In this document: positions 7,407 to 9,198 of the stretch, piece by piece
Layout of the letters: the number at the start of each line of letters is the position of its first letter
How positions within the stretch are numbered: position 1 is the first letter of the stretch
Assembly: GCA_964584125.1 (NCBI GenBank)
Contig: CAZOYP010000084.1
Coordinates: 1-9,198, forward strand
Origin: Nitromaritima sp964584125
GTDB lineage: Bacteria; Nitrospinota; Nitrospinia; Nitrospinales; VA-1
Reading direction: 5' to 3'
DNA: 9,198 bases
Notes under the pieces: generated by a model
What the model was told of the DNA's origin: nothing
What the model saw: the letters and a program-made list of their open reading frames with translations, nothing else
Databases searched by the model: none
Program-made: the position numbers and the translations under genes

Positions 7407-7778
7407 AATTTCCTTAAATTAAATAAAAATATAAATGACGACCGGTGAGCACGCACAACTCTAAAAGCTTGGTCGATACTACAAGCACCATCTTAATAAA
7501 TGTGATTGACTTTTTGTCGTTGAGAAAAATGGAGGGAGGGGAGAAACTCAAACAAGGATCGGATTAAGACCCGTATCTACCAACCTAAAATGAAAAGTTT
7601 TCTTCTTACTTTATTTCAACACCACTAATTCTCCTGACGGCTTCAACCAAAAACCGAGGGCCAATAGTACCCTAACTGGCTTAAAATACCAATCTTTAAA
7701 GTAATAACAAGATAAAATCCTTTAAATATAAAGAGTTTAAATAGAGACAAAGAAAAATAATCGTTACGGAAGGATAAG

Positions 7779-7807
7779 CTGACTCAAAAACTAAATTGGG
7801 TTATACT
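7779..7807 (+). promoter_or_regulatory. Candidate sigma70-type promoter for nfu
   Basis: CTGACT at 7779-7784 (4 of 6 to TTGACA) and TATACT at 7802-7807 (5 of 6 to TATAAT) are separated by 17 nt. Transcription would begin near 7814, leaving a leader of about 80 nt before the nfu start. In an AT-rich genome such matches occur by chance, so this is only a candidate. Confidence 0.4.
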
Positions 7808-7855
7808 TCATCCCTCGAACCGATACCCACAAATCTATTTCAAAATTGAAGCATC

Positions 7856-7881
7856 TTATACCAAGTTACCTTTATACCAAG
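7856..7881 (+). repeat. 10-bp direct repeat TTATACCAAG before nfu
   Basis: TTATACCAAG occurs at 7856-7865 and again at 7872-7881, a 16-bp period. The second copy overlaps the nfu Shine-Dalgarno AAGGA (7879-7883), 9 nt before the TTG start. The repeat is exact. Whether it binds a repressor, affects translation or is a chance duplication cannot be told from the sequence. Confidence 0.5.
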
Positions 7882-7892
7882 GATTTTTTATT

Positions 7893-8486
7893 TTGAAAAT
7901 ATTAAGCATTGAAGAAACGCCTAATCCCGCCGCGCTCAAGTTTGTAATGGATGGGCCTGTAGTAGCTAGCGGTTCCCTGTCATTTTCCTCAGGAGAAGAA
8001 GATGAGGAATATACTGGAGACAACTCTCTAGCTGAAGCCTTGTTTAAAGTTGGAGCGATAGAGTTATTTCTATGCCAAGATTACGTGTCAGTTACCATGT
8101 TCTCTTCCAAAGCCTGGGAACACTTTATGGATGATATTAAAGCTGCTATAGAAACCATTCTCCTACCGCCCGGAGAAAAACCTCCTGAAAAAGAAAAAAA
8201 AGCTTCCTTTGTGAGCACAATTGATCGCGAAGCTTTTCCCGACCTCCCAGACAGCGAAAAAGAAGTGATCATTGGGTCTTTGATGGATGAAATAATTAGA
8301 CCTGCTTTAGCAAACGATGGAGGAGGTCTTGAAGTTATCAAGGTAGAAGACAATAATGTCGTCATTAAGTATCAAGGTGCCTGCGGTAGTTGTCCGAGCT
8401 CAACGGGAGGAACCCTAGCAGCAATATCAAGAGCATTAAAAGGCTACTGCGATCCAAACCTTGAAGTTTCCATAAGCAGTTCTTAA
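7893..8486 (+). CDS. nfu: Nfu-type iron-sulfur cluster carrier (Nfu_N plus NifU C-terminal domain)
   Basis: This 197-residue cytosolic protein binds a 4Fe-4S (or 2Fe-2S) cluster and passes it to apo-enzymes. Residues 1-88 match the N-terminal Nfu domain, beginning with ETPNPAALKFV (res 8-18) and containing NSLAEALFKV (44-53). A charged linker (about 92-105) leads to the NifU-like domain from about 122, with RPALANDGGGLEV (136-148) and the cluster-ligand pair CGSC (Cys164, Cys167). The start is TTG: AAGGA lies 9 nt upstream, and the family N-terminus (M-x-I followed by x-TPNP) begins exactly there; no upstream ATG fits. The protein has the N-domain seen in alphaproteobacterial and mitochondrial Nfu1 rather than the degenerate A-type domain of E. 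coli NfuA. A cysteine-rich small gene follows 55 nt downstream, probably in the same transcript. No isc or suf genes are in the window. Confidence 0.93.
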   Translation: MKILSIEETPNPAALKFVMDGPVVASGSLSFSSGEEDEEYTGDNSLAEALFKVGAIELFLCQDYVSVTMFSSKAWEHFMDDIKAAIETILLPPGEKPPEKEKKASFVSTIDREAFPDLPDSEKEVIIGSLMDEIIRPALANDGGGLEVIKVEDNNVVIKYQGACGSCPSSTGGTLAAISRALKGYCDPNLEVSISSS

Positions 8487-8541
8487 TTGATCCTACCTTA
8501 GATTCATGTGACGATTAAGCAATGCGTAAAAGGAATCAAAA

Positions 8542-8760
8542 GTGATCGTTAAAAAAGACAACCTATACGCAGTTGAATGCCAAATCAAAATATCTGCCGA
8601 CTGCTCCCAAACTGGCGAGTACTGCGATACCGAGGAGGAAGCTAAAGAATGGGTAGAAGATGAATTTTGGATCTTCTCAGGAGAAGGCTATATTTGCCTA
8701 AAATGTAACGAACAAATTTTGAGAAACTTATCGAAAATTAAACCACTGATTAATTCCTAG
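8542..8760 (+). CDS. Small cysteine-rich protein of unknown function downstream of nfu
   Basis: This 72-residue, mostly hydrophilic protein is not one I recognise. It has five cysteines: Cys13, Cys21, Cys28, and a CLKC pair at Cys52 and Cys55. Cys21 or Cys28 with the CxxC pair could form a zinc-ribbon-like site or an Fe-S site. The middle is acidic (DTEEEAKEWVEDEFW, res 29-43) and probably helical. There is no signal peptide or membrane segment. The start is GTG with AAGGAA at 8530-8535, 6 nt upstream; I chose it because no in-frame ATG fits and the spacing is good. It begins 55 nt after nfu with no terminator between, so co-transcription is likely. A link to Fe-S cluster metabolism is suggested only by this position and the cysteines. 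Confidence 0.72.
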   Translation: MIVKKDNLYAVECQIKISADCSQTGEYCDTEEEAKEWVEDEFWIFSGEGYICLKCNEQILRNLSKIKPLINS

Positions 8761-8854
8761 AAAACTTTCATAAGTACCCATAATCAATTGCTCTTTGCAA
8801 CAATATCTCATCTATACCCTATAACGGCTGAAAAAGTAGCTCGAGCAGCCAAAA

Positions 8855-8888
8855 TTAAAAAAGGACCTGGGAAAATTACCAGGCCCCT
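8855..8888 (-). terminator. Intrinsic terminator of the isocitrate dehydrogenase gene
   Basis: On the minus strand GGGCCTGG (8886-8879) pairs with CCAGGTCC (8870-8863), an 8-bp stem with one G:U pair and an 8-nt loop. It is followed at once by six T (8862-8857). This is about 55 nt after the isocitrate dehydrogenase stop codon. On the plus strand the U-tract is absent and the G:U becomes an A:C mismatch, so it should mainly stop minus-strand transcripts. Confidence 0.85.
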
Positions 8889-8942
8889 TAAAAAATTTTA
8901 CCCAAGCAAAAATAAAAAAATTGAAAGCTATTTAGAATAATC

Positions 8943-9198
8943 TTAATTCAAGCTATCAAGTATTGAATTAAAAGTAGCACTACGACGCATGGCTTGTGCG
9001 ACCTTTCCCGGGTCTGTTCGGTAATAACCGCCAATGTCTTTGGCCTGCCCATTACTCGCATTCATTTCAGTAAAAATGGTGTCTATTTGGGCTTCAAGTT
9101 GTTCAGCAACGGGAACAAACTTTGCCTTAAGGTCCGCATCATTATCTTGAGCCGCCAGTTCTTTTGCCCAGTATAATGTTTCGTAAATGTGGGTGCCT
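8943..9198 (-). CDS. icd: Monomeric NADP-dependent isocitrate dehydrogenase, C-terminal fragment
   Basis: Only the last 84 codons are in the window; the gene continues beyond the right edge. The enzyme oxidatively decarboxylates isocitrate to 2-oxoglutarate with NADP in the TCA cycle, in the cytosol. The fragment carries the C-terminal signature of the monomeric type (about 740 residues, unrelated in length to the dimeric Icd): THIYETLYWAKELAAQ, then DIGGYYRTDPGKV, and finally AMRRSATFN a few residues from the end, where relatives read AMRPSATFN. The TAA stop at 8945-8943 gives a C-terminus at the expected place. It converges on the nfu transcript and has its own intrinsic terminator. The missing N-terminal part prevents any statement on catalytic residues or promoter. 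Confidence 0.9.
   Translation of the reverse strand, partial: GTHIYETLYWAKELAAQDNDADLKAKFVPVAEQLEAQIDTIFTEMNASNGQAKDIGGYYRTDPGKVAQAMRRSATFNSILDSLN

Larger units (their letters stand above)
7407..7892. other. 486-bp divergent intergenic region between rhlE and nfu
   Basis: This region must hold the promoters of rhlE (minus) and nfu (plus). I see no gene: the open frames are a dozen codons or so. It is AT-rich, apart from a purine block GGAGGGAGGGGAGAAA at 7531-7546. The rhlE end has the Shine-Dalgarno AAGGAA just before its ATG; the nfu end has a fair sigma70-like promoter and a 10-bp direct repeat, both listed separately. Long untranslated leaders are known for some cold-inducible helicase genes, so part of it may be an rhlE leader. 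No known riboswitch or small RNA is recognisable. Confidence 0.6.

Noticed and set aside
7590..7628. 12-residue frame MKSFLLTLFQHH in the rhlE-nfu gap
   Set aside because: It begins like a signal peptide, but is far too short and lacks a ribosome-binding site.
7811..7827. GGTTCGA on the minus strand resembling a tRNA T-loop
   Set aside because: The flanking bases do not form a 5-bp stem and no acceptor or anticodon arm can be found.
8081..8365. A 94-codon minus-strand frame
   Set aside because: It is fully antisense to nfu, whose CGSC motif and family domains make the plus frame the real one; the minus product is serine-rich shadow sequence.
8522..8545. 7-residue leader frame MRKRNQK whose stop overlaps the GTG of the cysteine-rich gene
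   Set aside because: A stop-start overlap could suggest coupling, but the frame has no Shine-Dalgarno of its own and simply spans the one belonging to the next gene.
8826..8850. GGCTG...CAGCC inverted repeat as a terminator for the nfu transcript
   Set aside because: The stem is short with a loop of about 15 nt and is followed by A-rich sequence, not a T-run, on the plus strand.
8994..9176. A 60-codon plus-strand frame at the right end
   Set aside because: It is antisense to the isocitrate dehydrogenase C-terminus, which has clear family motifs.

Overview
The window is AT-rich and compactly coded, with eight recognisable genes (two cut by the window ends) and no tRNA, rRNA, insertion sequence, CRISPR array or phage gene. 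The gene set points to a Gram-negative bacterium: a serine palmitoyltransferase-type enzyme, a membrane fatty-acyl desaturase, an RND/MMPL-type exporter and a monomeric NADP isocitrate dehydrogenase. The combination would fit an aquatic proteobacterial or Nitrospinota-like lineage. That placement is a guess, because no phylogenetic marker lies in the window.

The left two thirds (1-7406) are all on the minus strand. In transcription order they are: a DEAD-box RNA helicase of the RhlE type (7406-6042); a 257-bp gap; a GIY-YIG nuclease-domain protein (5784-5359); a YchJ/UPF0225 protein with two SEC-C zinc motifs (5336-4821); an RND/MMPL-type membrane protein (4782-2365); a fatty acid desaturase (2334-1270); and a serine palmitoyltransferase-like alpha-oxoamine synthase (1133-1, C-terminus outside the window). 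Gaps from the GIY-YIG gene to the desaturase are only 22, 38 and 30 nt, so these four look like one operon. The synthase follows after 136 nt and has a small hairpin just before its start codon.

On the right, an intergenic region of 486 bp separates the divergent rhlE and nfu genes. The nfu gene (7893-8486, plus strand, TTG start) encodes a two-domain iron-sulfur carrier. A 72-residue cysteine-rich protein (8542-8760, GTG start) follows it and is probably co-transcribed. The last gene (8943-9198, minus strand) is the C-terminal end of a monomeric isocitrate dehydrogenase, converging on the nfu unit and ending at a clear intrinsic terminator.

The most interesting idea is that exporter, desaturase and serine palmitoyltransferase form a lipid cassette: the synthase makes a long-chain base, the desaturase modifies an acyl or long-chain-base chain, and the RND protein moves the product towards the outer membrane. 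This is inferred from gene families and adjacency. The other hypothesis of interest is the unknown cysteine-rich small protein paired with the Fe-S carrier.
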